A DNA stretch of 64,000 nucleotides, taken from NCBI RefSeq assembly GCF_021729145.1, contig NZ_JAJSLW010000011.1:1-64000 (forward strand), given 5' to 3'. The position numbers were made by a program, and so were the translations under genes. This document shows, in pieces, positions 38,751-47,984 of this stretch. Source of the stretch: Membranihabitans maritimus (GTDB lineage: Bacteria > Bacteroidota > Bacteroidia > Chitinophagales > Saprospiraceae). The notes beneath the pieces were generated by a model. The model was given only the letters and a program-made list of their open reading frames with translations, made no database searches and was not told the origin of the DNA. Positions within the stretch are counted from its first letter, which is position 1; each line of letters opens with the position of its first letter.

Positions 38751-40022
38751 TTACTGAAAGAAGTCGCTATCAGCCAAATCCATAGCATTTTCTATTTCAC
38801 TAATTCTTATATATTTCATAAAGGTCGATTCCTTTTTGTGACCTGTTATTTTCATGATTTTGATACTAGGGATGCCATTTAGATAGGCATTGGTCGCAAA
38901 AGAACGTCTACCTGTATGACTGGTTACCAATTCCCATTTGGGTTTATATTCAGGAATCACCTTGGATTTGATATGTTTTCTTACTAGTACCTGATCATTC
39001 ATTTCGGCTGTTTGACATACTTCCTTTATGTAGTCATTAAACTTTTGCGGACTAATAGCTTCCACCGGGAATCCATCGTATCTATTGATTATATCTATTA
39101 CGTATTGTCTTAAAGGAATAACCACATTTTTATTGGTCTTAATAGTTGGTACTGTTAAAAAGGCTTTCCCATTTTGATAAGAAACTTGATTCATCGATAA
39201 TTTTTCAATATCGGAATATCTTAATCCAGTATAACACTCTATTAAAAATAAATCTCTTGCTTTCTCCAATCGCAGATTATGGGACAAATCCAATTGTCTA
39301 AGTACTTCAATTTCATTTTCATTGAGATAAATAGAATCTGTTTCAACGGTAGAAACACTAAGATCTTTAGAAGTGAAACTCCGATCCTTTATAAGCTTCT
39401 TAGAAAATGCGGTATCCATAATTCCCCGGTAACTTGTAATCAGTCTGGCTATATAATTGGGTTGGTAATGACCTTTTTTATTTTTACCCTTTTTGAATTT
39501 GGTATTAAAGAGGAACTGTTTAAACCCAAGGTGAAATTCTTCATCAATGTCTGACATGTTGAAGTGTTTTGACTTTTCGTATAGCTTTATTAACCGGACA
39601 ATTTTTTCATAATTCTGAATGGTTTTGGGTCTAAGAGTATTATCAGCCTTTTTGTTTTCGAGATATTGGTCAAGAAAAGAATGAAGAGTATTTCCTTTCT
39701 CATTGGTATTCTTAGGAGTTCCATTTACCTTTTCGTTTATTCTCTTGGTTAATTTCCCATTTGTTGCATTTTGTTCTTCATTTAATAATTCAAGATATGA
39801 TTCTTTAGCTGCATTGGAATATTTCTCCAAAATTTGATTGTATAGTGCGTATTTGGGAAATTGGCTATTATTTTTTACCCTCATTTTGTTTTGATTCCAA
39901 AACTTAGTGGGAACTTTTAATCCGGTACTCAATTTCAGCTTTCTTCCTTCATATCGAAAAATTAAGTAAATCAGGGATTCTGTCTCACTGGGTGATTTAA
40001 GGTTAAACTTTGGTTGATTCAT
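38751..40022 (-). CDS. int: Tyrosine recombinase (integrase) of the island
   Basis: A 423-residue phage-type integrase of the Bacteroidota family with an N-terminal arm domain, a SAM-like core-binding domain (about 115-220) and a catalytic domain. Catalytic residues are visible: Arg in CYTGLRYSDI (about 267), His-x-x-Arg in SHTGRRSFATN (about 368) and the Tyr nucleophile in FMKYIR after GHKKEST (about 402). It lies about 170 bp from the right repeat and points away from it, the usual place for an integrase acting on a tRNA attachment site. Confidence 0.93.
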   Translation of the reverse strand: MNQPKFNLKSPSETESLIYLIFRYEGRKLKLSTGLKVPTKFWNQNKMRVKNNSQFPKYALYNQILEKYSNAAKESYLELLNEEQNATNGKLTKRINEKVNGTPKNTNEKGNTLHSFLDQYLENKKADNTLRPKTIQNYEKIVRLIKLYEKSKHFNMSDIDEEFHLGFKQFLFNTKFKKGKNKKGHYQPNYIARLITSYRGIMDTAFSKKLIKDRSFTSKDLSVSTVETDSIYLNENEIEVLRQLDLSHNLRLEKARDLFLIECYTGLRYSDIEKLSMNQVSYQNGKAFLTVPTIKTNKNVVIPLRQYVIDIINRYDGFPVEAISPQKFNDYIKEVCQTAEMNDQVLVRKHIKSKVIPEYKPKWELVTSHTGRRSFATNAYLNGIPSIKIMKITGHKKESTFMKYIRISEIENAMDLADSDFFQ

Positions 40023-40191
40023 AATAGAAGTATTAAGAATACAAATATATGAAAAAATTATATGTCTAGGGGTCGGTTTAGGGGTTGGTTTGTTTGGTAT
40101 TTGGTGTTATTTGTTAAGACTTACAAATATTAACTTATTGATTGTCAGTATTTATAATAATATGTAGTCTTATTGAATCTTAAAAGTTACG

Positions 40192-40262
40192 GTCCCGTCC
40201 GGACCGCCAATATAAATCACAATCCCTTGTAGTTCAATGAATTGCAAGGGTTTTTTTGTTTT
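40192..40262 (+). repeat. Right attachment-site repeat (attR)
   Basis: Copy of 19071-19140 containing the 18-nt tRNA-Asp 3' end (with CCA) and the terminator hairpin, but no tRNA body upstream. One substitution and one extra T distinguish it from the left copy. It marks the right end of the island. Confidence 0.9.
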
Positions 40263-40703
40263 AAACTATGTCGTTAAAATAATGAGGTTTTATATCAAAT
40301 TTATGTCGATAGTTGTTCACAAATTAAACTGTTGATTATTTTGCTGTTTACTGTTGAGACATAGATGGAAATTTTATAAAGGACTTGTTTATATTGACAG
40401 TTTCCTGTCGAAATCAAATTATAAATCGTATTACTTTTTCAAGTTGTCGATATTTTTCTCGAATGATTGTATAATGAAAAGTTGAAATTCTAAAGAAGCA
40501 TTCTTTTTTAATCTACATAACTTTTTGCCTTGAGAAAGACTAATCCTCAAAAACGTAATTTAGGTTGTTCAATTCGATCGATTTATTGATATTTGGCTGA
40601 ATTCGATTCTTATTCGAACTTTGTCATTGATTTATTTTTTGTGGACTTGTGGTAGTCAATTACATGCCCGGTTGAATAGATTGAAAGTGATATTGGATTC
40701 ACA
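40263..40703. other. Intergenic region right of attR
   Basis: 440 bp of AT-rich sequence between attR and the PAAR gene. No open frame or RNA is apparent. An effector or immunity gene, often found after a PAAR gene, is absent. Confidence 0.4.
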
Positions 40704-41003
40704 TTATCCACCTATAAAAACTGTCTGATCTCCAATTACTATGGTTCCTCCATGTGCGGTGGCATCACCTACTCGGGCTGCAGGCACTCCTCCTATCATT
40801 ACGGTAGCAGACCCTGTTACGATGGAGTCAGGCGGTCCAACGCATTCCAGCAGATCGCCCACTCGGGCTGCTGGTAGTCCACCTATTATTACGGTGGGGT
40901 CACCAGGACCTGTAATAGGACCGCCAACATGTGGGATGGGAGGTGAGCCTGAAGTGACCTCAGGGCATTTATGAAAATCAGTTAGTCTTGCTGCTGAAGG
41001 CAT
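40704..41003 (-). CDS. PAAR-motif spike-tip protein
   Basis: A 99-residue PAAR protein that sharpens the VgrG spike of contractile injection systems. The sequence has two clear internal repeats, GGLPAARVGD and GGVPAARVGD, each followed by a glycine-rich strand, and ends FIGG. It has no effector extension. It is 17 bp downstream of vgrG on the same strand. No sheath, tube or baseplate genes are in the window. Confidence 0.92.
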   Translation of the reverse strand: MPSAARLTDFHKCPEVTSGSPPIPHVGGPITGPGDPTVIIGGLPAARVGDLLECVGPPDSIVTGSATVMIGGVPAARVGDATAHGGTIVIGDQTVFIGG

Positions 41004-41020
41004 ATTTTATCTTTTTTGAA

Positions 41021-42817
41021 TTAATTAATCATTACCATGCCTCCTTTGATAGTGGTTTCGGTTCCACCTTGAAGGGATGCCGTCATTTCTCCTTCGGCGG
41101 TAAATTGCATATCCGCTTTATTTGTAATATTCAAAGCTTTAATCTGGACATCACCCATAGAAGACTCAACTAAAATTCCTTCGTTACCTTTAAATATTAA
41201 TTTTTGTGATGCATCCAGGGTAAGGTTTTTACCACTTTTGAGTAGTATTCCACTTTCAGACATAACAATGCTGTTGTTATTTTGATCATTGATAGTTATT
41301 TCCTTGTTCTTATCATTAAAGGTAGCGCAATTTTCATTAGGTGTTTCTATTGCAAGTATTTGGTCTTTGTCGTTAAAACGAATATTAATACCTGTTTTAG
41401 AAGCAATCGATTTGATGCTATTTTTTTCATCTGGATTTAATTCCTGAAAAGGCTTGTTTTCGGATGAACTGTACATACTTCCTAATATAATTGGATAACG
41501 TGGATCTTCATTTAAAAAACCGACAACAACTTCATCACCCACTTCAGGCATGAATAAGGTACCGGAACCAGAGGTTGAATAAAAATTAGTTAGACGCGCC
41601 CATATCCCATTACCATTCGGATCGATTGAAGGAATATTGATTAATATACGATATTGATTAGCAGGATCTTCATGCATTTTTAATACCTTGGCATTAAATA
41701 ATCCTTTGGCACCTGGTAATATTGCTGGAGCGGAAGGGACGATTCGATCAGGTTCTTCCAAAGGCGAACTTATTGACAATCCAATTGAAGCTTTCGTCAT
41801 CCAGCGTCCCTGTTCTATAATATGGTGAATGTTTGAAATGATGTGATCTCCATTAAATCGATTTCCTAATCCAGTTAGGGTAATATACTTTCCAGGGTCA
41901 ACCAGATTATTCCCATTAAATTTTACCTCTCCGGTGATTTTTGAAAAAGCGCTTTTAATTAAAGTAGCATTTGATAATTCTGTTAATTCATCATTGTTTA
42001 TTGGTGTTGAACTTTGTAATTCATAATTAGAAATTCCAAGGACTTCAGATAGTTTTTTTGAGGATAGATTTCCAGGGCCACTATATTTATTAACCACACC
42101 TCCAGAAATAATTTTTTGTGCGGTAAAATCCCATGAAGAAGCTTTTACTGATCCTAGTTGGGTAATCGCATCTAGTGTTGCATTAAATTCTAATAAATTA
42201 TCACCATAGGTTATAGTAAAAACAGGTACATTTTCAGCATCAGGTTTAAATACAGATACCTTCCCATTGATTGAAGTAACAATCATTCCGTTAGTTTCAG
42301 CCCTGGCAATTATGTAATCCCAGTCTGTCGTATAATATTGTACTTGTTCTGGCCATACTATCGATGTCGGTGATACCGCTGCACTTAAGCCACTATAATT
42401 ATTAATGATAGTAGTCATAATATCACTATCTTTTTGTTTTGAATAAGTCAAACTTTTACGTCCGACAATCATTTTTATAGCTTCATCACGACATTCAACA
42501 ATCAATACTGAACCGATATTCTCATTAATTTGTATGTTTTGTTTGGTAATTAATCCCTTGAAAATGACAGTATTATTGTCATCATATCCAGCTTCAATAG
42601 TGATTGAATTTCCGGGTACAAAAGTGTTTGATGAACTCGCTGCAAATTCTCCGGTTGATGAATCTCCGTCGGTGAGGATTACTTTAGCTATTGGAATTTG
42701 ATTGACGCCTTTTTGGACTTCAATGGATTGAATGCTATTAATATCACTAATAGGTGTGCCATCAATTTTTATCGCAAAAGAGACTAAATCTCCACTTGCT
42801 ATCGACTTTTTACTCAT
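41021..42817 (-). CDS. vgrG: VgrG-like spike protein of a contractile injection system
   Basis: A 598-residue VgrG/gp27-gp5-like protein. The N-terminal two thirds carry the gp27-like part (ILTDGDSSTGEFAASSSN, VECRDEAIKMIVGRKS). The OB-fold follows at about 370-450 (GLFNAKVLKMHEDP, GSGTLFMPEVGDEVVVGFL, DPRYPIILGSMYSS), and then a C-terminal beta-helix of short repeats ending GGTETTIKGG. It makes the spike with the PAAR protein. The style (SIEVQKGVNQIPIAKVILTD) resembles extracellular or anti-feeding-prophage-type systems as much as T6SS; which one cannot be decided without the missing genes. Confidence 0.9.
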   Translation of the reverse strand: MSKKSIASGDLVSFAIKIDGTPISDINSIQSIEVQKGVNQIPIAKVILTDGDSSTGEFAASSSNTFVPGNSITIEAGYDDNNTVIFKGLITKQNIQINENIGSVLIVECRDEAIKMIVGRKSLTYSKQKDSDIMTTIINNYSGLSAAVSPTSIVWPEQVQYYTTDWDYIIARAETNGMIVTSINGKVSVFKPDAENVPVFTITYGDNLLEFNATLDAITQLGSVKASSWDFTAQKIISGGVVNKYSGPGNLSSKKLSEVLGISNYELQSSTPINNDELTELSNATLIKSAFSKITGEVKFNGNNLVDPGKYITLTGLGNRFNGDHIISNIHHIIEQGRWMTKASIGLSISSPLEEPDRIVPSAPAILPGAKGLFNAKVLKMHEDPANQYRILINIPSIDPNGNGIWARLTNFYSTSGSGTLFMPEVGDEVVVGFLNEDPRYPIILGSMYSSSENKPFQELNPDEKNSIKSIASKTGINIRFNDKDQILAIETPNENCATFNDKNKEITINDQNNNSIVMSESGILLKSGKNLTLDASQKLIFKGNEGILVESSMGDVQIKALNITNKADMQFTAEGEMTASLQGGTETTIKGGMVMIN

Positions 42818-43413
42818 TATATTATGGTTTTAGGGCGGGTGAAAAAATAATTATATGCCTCGTGAAATTCTCTAAAATTATTTGGTCCATACGCCTAGTG
42901 GTTGGTATTGGTATTTACAACATATGGAAATTTGGATAGCTTTGGAAAATTGTTATCCTAACTAATAATTCCAACCTTACTAAAATAACCTATGATAATT
43001 ATTTTCAAAAGTAAGTAAAATAATTTTTAATACGGTAGTAGAAAAGGGTATAGAAAAATAGTTTTGAATTAGGAATAAAGATACCTTATGAATTTTGGCC
43101 TGAGCGGTTTTATGATGGATATTTTGTGGTCGTACCAATAGTTCCACTAACTGTCAATTTGAGCAAGCTTGGGAGTGAAAGTGCCCATGATTAGATGGGG
43201 ATTATAGCCATCGCCGGAGATTTATTTAAAAAAGTTTACCAGCACTGAAATGGTGGTTATATGAAACTGAATTTTAGAATCAGATTAAACTTGCATTAGG
43301 AGCTAAGAGTTCCAGTAGATACATTTCTGAGTCAAATTCTTATCAGTCAAATTTACAGATTTATCCGATGCCAACTTTTTAATTCAGGTAAGGATGGTTG
43401 ACCATGTTTTTGA
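42818..43413. other. Intergenic region upstream of vgrG
   Basis: About 600 bp of AT-rich sequence that should hold the vgrG promoter. I see no gene or structured element; short open frames here are unsupported. Confidence 0.4.
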
Positions 43414-43992
43414 TCACCTGTTCATTGCTCCTAGGTTTTCAATTTTTCTTAAATATTTTAGGCGATATTTTTCATTAGATAATCTTATAGGTCCAATAGA
43501 TGTAATTTTTACTTTCTTAATACCGATAAAATTTAAAGTTGCCTTTTTTATGGCAGAGTGACTAGGGCTCCCGTAAATAAGTTTGTAATACCATGCTGGT
43601 TGGTCCATTGTGCAAATTATTCTTGCCGTTTTTCCGGTGAAGTATTTATCCCAGAGCAAGGAATTTGCCCTTTTTTCAAAAGCAAATCCCGGGAGCAGAA
43701 CTCTATCTAAAAACCCCTTCATAATAGCAGGTACGGAGCCCCACCAGACCGGATAAATTAACACCCAATGGTCGGCCCATTTTAGTTTTTCCTGAGATTC
43801 TATTAAATCTGCTTCGAGCTCAGTTCTCTTTCGGTATCCGAATTGAAGGTTTGGATTGAAATTTAATTCTCCAATATTAATTTCCTTTATTTCAGCATTG
43901 GATTTTTTTACTCCTTTTTTATAAGCTGCTGAGAGTGCAGAGTTATAACTTTTTTTATCGGGATGCCCGTTGATAATGAGTATCTTTTTCAT
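43414..43992 (-). CDS. NAD(P)H-dependent flavodoxin-fold oxidoreductase
   Basis: A 192-residue FMN-binding quinone reductase-like protein (NQO/KefF/MdaB group). The start ATG 43992 gives MKKILIINGHPDKKSYN; the frame is open 14 codons further upstream but those residues do not fit the family. Family motifs are NGHPD (8-12), VLIYPVWWGSVPAIMKGFLD near residue 80-100 and FTGKTARIICTMD. It probably reduces quinones or electrophiles with two electrons. It is followed upstream by a small membrane protein gene. Confidence 0.87.
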   Translation of the reverse strand: MKKILIINGHPDKKSYNSALSAAYKKGVKKSNAEIKEINIGELNFNPNLQFGYRKRTELEADLIESQEKLKWADHWVLIYPVWWGSVPAIMKGFLDRVLLPGFAFEKRANSLLWDKYFTGKTARIICTMDQPAWYYKLIYGSPSHSAIKKATLNFIGIKKVKITSIGPIRLSNEKYRLKYLRKIENLGAMNR

Positions 43993-44066
43993 TCGTGGTT
44001 TGAGATTTGTGATTTGAAAAAATAGTGAGGTCATGGGTAGATAATAGGAACAGGACTGTGATATTT

Positions 44067-44402
44067 TTATAGCATGAATTTCAGCTTTTTCTCAAATTGA
44101 TAACCGGTTAAATTTTCTTTTGTAAGGAATGCGAATAAAACAAAACAAGCGGGTAGGGTGAGAAAAGTGTTGCAAATAATGAAAGTAGCTATACTACAGA
44201 AAGATATCAGAAATCGTGTCCCAAATTTGCTGATATTATCTGCGATCCATTCTTGTTGTAAAAAATATTCATGAATTGCCAGAGAGTAACCATAAAATCG
44301 AAGGGCAACTTCATAAAGTAACCAAGTTGGGTAAAACCATTTTCTAATTGGGACCCACCATTGTCCCCAAATCGAATTCAGGTTTTTGTGATTTACTTCC
44401 AT
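44067..44402 (-). CDS. Small membrane protein of unknown function
   Basis: A 111-residue protein with an aromatic, W-rich N-terminal third (GQWWVPIRKWFYPTWLLYE) and one strongly hydrophobic segment at about 65-95 (FLISFCSIATFIICNTFL). I recognise no family. It lies between the Crp/Fnr regulator (55 bp) and the flavodoxin-fold oxidoreductase on the same strand, so co-regulation is possible. Confidence 0.6.
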   Translation of the reverse strand: MEVNHKNLNSIWGQWWVPIRKWFYPTWLLYEVALRFYGYSLAIHEYFLQQEWIADNISKFGTRFLISFCSIATFIICNTFLTLPACFVLFAFLTKENLTGYQFEKKLKFML

Positions 44403-44457
44403 TTAATTTTCTTTTTACAAAGGTGGTTTTATTGGAAGAATTATCATTTGATATAGA

Positions 44458-45039
44458 TCAAATTCGGTATTTAGGGTTTCTGATTCTGCTCAAAGTTTCA
44501 AGTGTAATTCCCAGGTAAGAAGCAATATGGGTAAGGGGAATTCTAGTGACAATATTCGGGTGGATATTTAGGAGATGTTGGTATCTTTCATCTGCTTTAT
44601 TGAATTGAATGGTATATAACCTTTCGCAAAGACCTAACATGGTTTCTGTCACTACCTTACTAATAAAACGTTCGAAATCATGATGTTTGTCTGAAAGAAT
44701 ATCAAATGTATCTTTTGAAAATTCCAGTACTATCGAATCCTCAACAAATTCCACATAATGAGGACTTGCCTCCTGGCTAAAAAAGCTAACAATCGGAGCC
44801 ATAAATTGATTTTCAAAAGTAAACCAGTCAGTAACGTCTTTTCCATCCTTCAGATAATATGCTCTTGCACAACCCTCTATTATTAAATATGCCTTTTTTG
44901 AAAATTGGCCTTCCCTTACTGCAATATCCCCTTTTTTAAAAACATTGATTTTTGAAGAGTCAATAAAATCTTTTTGACAATCAGCCGAAAGCGGAGAATA
45001 TTTTTTCTCAATATTTTTCAGGATTCTTTCGCTATCCAT
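44458..45039 (-). CDS. Crp/Fnr family transcriptional regulator
   Basis: A 193-residue regulator with an N-terminal cyclic-nucleotide-binding-like beta barrel (about 25-120; VFKKGDIAVREGQFSKKAYL, then the GCARAYYLKDGKDVTDWF strand pair) and a C-terminal winged HTH (RIPLTHIASYLGITLETLSR). I use ATG 45039 (MDSERILKN), the usual start for these Bacteroidota proteins; a longer frame reaches 45105. No iron-sulfur cysteines are seen. It probably controls the small downstream genes. Confidence 0.87.
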   Translation of the reverse strand: MDSERILKNIEKKYSPLSADCQKDFIDSSKINVFKKGDIAVREGQFSKKAYLIIEGCARAYYLKDGKDVTDWFTFENQFMAPIVSFFSQEASPHYVEFVEDSIVLEFSKDTFDILSDKHHDFERFISKVVTETMLGLCERLYTIQFNKADERYQHLLNIHPNIVTRIPLTHIASYLGITLETLSRIRNPKYRI

Positions 45040-45076
45040 TTTAATGGTTGTTACCTCTTGCTTTGGCATCATATAT

Positions 45077-45519
45077 TTATAATTTGTTAAGAGACTTAAT
45101 ATCATGTGGGTTAAGCTTATCTATTCCTTCCTTCATGGCATTAATCTGTTCAATTGAATGTCCTTGATAATTGGACACTTCTCCTACGATTCTAAAAGGG
45201 GCTGTTGAGCGATATGATTTCGAGGGATTTCCAGGAAATTTACGGTATGTCAGGTCAGGGGCATTTTCAATTTCTCCCGTCGATTCAACTAAATAAATTC
45301 TTTCTCGCCCTTTTCCAATAGTAAGTTCAGCTCCCCAAATAGCTGCATCCAACATCACAGTCAAGATAATATATATTTAGAACTTTTCCTTTGCCCAAAA
45401 TTTGAGTTATAGCCAACTTCGACTTTTTCACCAATAGTAAGTTCAGCAATTGTTCCATAGAAATATGTCTGTACAAATGGGCTGGGGGCCAAAGAATTGT
45501 TTATTGTATTTTTCTGCAT
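45077..45519 (-). pseudogene. arr: Rifampin ADP-ribosyltransferase, frameshifted (arr)
   Basis: Two frames together give a complete Arr, the enzyme that inactivates rifamycins by ADP-ribosylation. The first, from ATG 45519, reads FYGTIAELTIGEKV and GYNSNFGQRKSSKYI, then hits TGA at 45361-45363. The second frame continues at about 45374 with LTVMLDAAIWGAEL, ERIYLVESTGEIE, KFPGNPSKSYRS and EVSNYQGHSIEQ to a stop at 45077. The frames differ by one base near the AT-rich ATATATAT tract at about 45367-45375. It is either a real loss of function or a sequencing indel. Combined length (about 145 residues) matches Arr. Confidence 0.85.
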
Positions 45520-45618
45520 AATTGCATTTTTTTAAGTTGAGCTATTTATGGCGTCATTCATTTCAAAATTTTAGATAACTGCATAAAATATTTTCCTGTC
45601 AATAAAACTACAATGCAA

Positions 45619-47844
45619 TTAAAATGAAAATCGAACAACGCCTTTTGCAAAAAATGGAGTCCCGGGCGTAAAATGAATTTCCTCTACAGGGTTTACTTCT
45701 CCAGCTAATCGGGACTCGGTGGCAAACTGTGTTTCATTCCATTCTGTATTGAATAGGTTTTGAATCTGGATTCCCAAATCGATTTTTCCCCATTGGTAGC
45801 CGGCATTGAAGTCAGTAATAGTATACCCTTCAGCAGTAATGGAATAGTTTTCATTTGCCGGTCTGTGATCCATATGTCTGACTGAGATGCCTCCATACCA
45901 TCCTGAAGGATGTAATACTTTCAGCCCACTGGAAAGCGTGAAATCCGGTGCCAGGGGTATAAGGTTTTCTTCCTGGGGAGCCTCCACAGAACGAGCATAA
46001 GTATAATTCCCATCAATATTCCAAAATAACCATTCCCAGGGTTGATACCGGAGGCTGAAATCTACGCCCTGTCGTTGTGTCTTTCCTCCAGGTTCTACAA
46101 TTCCAGCATCTCCCACATATACGAACTCTTGTTCCAGAAATAGATACCACAGGGCTGTATTTATAACGGTATTTGGGAAGGGTTTCCAAATTATGCCCAG
46201 GTCAGTATTATAAGATGAGGGTAAAATCTTTTGTCCATTTTGTATAATAACCACACGGGTGTCGTTTGAATGAAAGCTTTTCCCGGTCTTGAGATATAAT
46301 TGAATGTGGTCTTCGGGAAGATGGTAAAGAATATTCAATTTCGGGCTTGCAATTGATTGTGCTTGTGATTGGTTTAAGTATAAATTCGTCAGGGCATCCT
46401 GATATTGAAAGTGGAATAAATCTAACCTGATGCCTGGATTCAAAGTCCATTGTCCCAGGTCAAAAGAAGCGTTCAAATACCCATACCCATTTGATTCCCG
46501 GACGTCCCCGGATTGAATCCGTTCAAGAATTTCCTTCCTGTTGACCGTATGGGCAAGTTCATTATTAAATATCTGGTCAGCACGTAATCCGACTCCTGCC
46601 TGCCAATCACCTGAAATTCGGGATCCTGAAAATTGTCTGTTGTACTCAGAATTGAAACCATATATTTTTCTGTTTTCTATCTGTTTGATTTGATCTCCAT
46701 TTTGCGGATCCTCCAGGAAGAAAGTGAAGTTAGAGAATAGTTCAAAGTCGTATTTAGTGTAGTATATATTGTTTTTTACAAAAGATTTGTCATCAATGCT
46801 TTTATTGTATTGAAAGAGTAAATTCGTACGGTGTGTCTGTCCCCCTTCAGTATCATCTATGGCACCAAAACGGGTAATCATACCATTATCTACTGCGCGT
46901 TGTGGTATTTGTCCAGAAGCATCCCAGTCGCTGGTAAATGTAGAGGCTGTCAGGCTTATTTTATCCGTTGGGGTTAGATGCCCGGTATATTTCCCCATAA
47001 AATTGATCCGATTGAAATTTTGCGGGCTTTCAAACGGTCCATCAGTACGCAGAAATTCCGTGGCTATGTAAGCTGAGTTGTTTTTCCGGTCCAGCACATT
47101 CAACATCCCCATGAGCCGTTGGGTGTTGAATTGGCCGACTTCTAATTTTACACTATTATGTTCGAGACTTTCTCTGGTTTTAAATGCGACATATCCCGCT
47201 GTAGAAAAATTCCCTTTATCGGCATAATAGCCGCCTTTCCCAAAATCGATTTTGTCTACGGTTTCGGGAATGATGAAATGCAGGTCCGAATACCCCTGTC
47301 CGTGGGCATGGGATACCATATTGACAGGTATCCCATCTACCTCTATACTAAGATCTGTTCCGTGATCAATATCGAATCCCCTCAAAAATATTTGTTCCGC
47401 TTTACCACCTCCTGCATGTTGACCTATAAACAATCCCGGGACCTGTCGCAATATATCTTGTGATGAATTAACGGGGTCCACCCTAATATCTATGTCCGAG
47501 AATAAAGTGAGGGCATCGGTCTCTGGAGCAATGGTAATTTCTTTTAGTAAAAGGGTTTTGGGAATCAGTGTTATGGACAATTGTTTTTCCAAAGAATTAA
47601 CCTGAATTATTTTTGTATTAAATCCCAGGTGGGAAAATTCCAAACTATCGCCCATTGATACATTTGGTACCAAAATACTGCCGGACCTGTCACTATGGGT
47701 ATGTGTGCCGTTAGAAAGATTTACGACCAAAACATTTTCGATGGGATTAGTATTCTTATCTTGAACGGATCCCTCCAGGGATTGACTACTCGCTATTGTG
47801 TTGAAAACGAGGATGAAAAAAGAAAAAATGCAGAAACTCTTCAT
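45619..47844 (-). CDS. TonB-dependent receptor with carboxypeptidase-like N-domain
   Basis: A 741-residue outer-membrane receptor. The order is signal peptide (to about 20), a CarboxypepD_reg-like beta domain (about 22-95; LEGSVQDKNTNPIENVLVVN), plug (about 110-220) and a 22-strand barrel ending FSF. The plug has QHAGGGKAEQIFLRGFDIDH and a His-containing loop MVSHAHGQGYSDLHF. It lies 140 bp downstream of the RND pump gene on the same strand. The His-rich plug loop hints at a metal-related ligand, but this is inference. Confidence 0.9.
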   Translation of the reverse strand: MKSFCIFSFFILVFNTIASSQSLEGSVQDKNTNPIENVLVVNLSNGTHTHSDRSGSILVPNVSMGDSLEFSHLGFNTKIIQVNSLEKQLSITLIPKTLLLKEITIAPETDALTLFSDIDIRVDPVNSSQDILRQVPGLFIGQHAGGGKAEQIFLRGFDIDHGTDLSIEVDGIPVNMVSHAHGQGYSDLHFIIPETVDKIDFGKGGYYADKGNFSTAGYVAFKTRESLEHNSVKLEVGQFNTQRLMGMLNVLDRKNNSAYIATEFLRTDGPFESPQNFNRINFMGKYTGHLTPTDKISLTASTFTSDWDASGQIPQRAVDNGMITRFGAIDDTEGGQTHRTNLLFQYNKSIDDKSFVKNNIYYTKYDFELFSNFTFFLEDPQNGDQIKQIENRKIYGFNSEYNRQFSGSRISGDWQAGVGLRADQIFNNELAHTVNRKEILERIQSGDVRESNGYGYLNASFDLGQWTLNPGIRLDLFHFQYQDALTNLYLNQSQAQSIASPKLNILYHLPEDHIQLYLKTGKSFHSNDTRVVIIQNGQKILPSSYNTDLGIIWKPFPNTVINTALWYLFLEQEFVYVGDAGIVEPGGKTQRQGVDFSLRYQPWEWLFWNIDGNYTYARSVEAPQEENLIPLAPDFTLSSGLKVLHPSGWYGGISVRHMDHRPANENYSITAEGYTITDFNAGYQWGKIDLGIQIQNLFNTEWNETQFATESRLAGEVNPVEEIHFTPGTPFFAKGVVRFSF

Positions 47845-47984
47845 TGTATAGGGAAACCTTCTTTGGTTTTATTTGAAATTATTTCAATCAATAATTAAGG
47901 CTAATATATTAAAATTTATCTGAGTTTGCTCTGTACTTTGCAATGTAAAAAATACCCGGGGAGTTCTCCGGGAGGTTTGCGTTT

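Larger units (their letters stand above)
19071..40262. mobile_element. Integrative island carrying BREX, about 21 kb
   Basis: The segment between the two tRNA-derived repeats holds one tyrosine recombinase gene near the right end, the BREX operon, a VapBC pair and orphan antitoxin genes. There are no visible conjugation, replication or phage structural genes, so it is either a minimal integrative element or a mobilised defence island moved by its own integrase. Excision between the repeats would release about 21,120 bp and leave one intact tRNA-Asp with its terminator. Confidence 0.88.

Noticed and set aside
19071-40262. A prophage
   Set aside because: No capsid, tail, terminase or lysis genes between the repeats; only integrase, defence and toxin-antitoxin genes.
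40704-41003. Plus-strand 77-codon frame opposite the PAAR gene
   Set aside because: It is a mirror of the repetitive PAAR sequence with no independent support.
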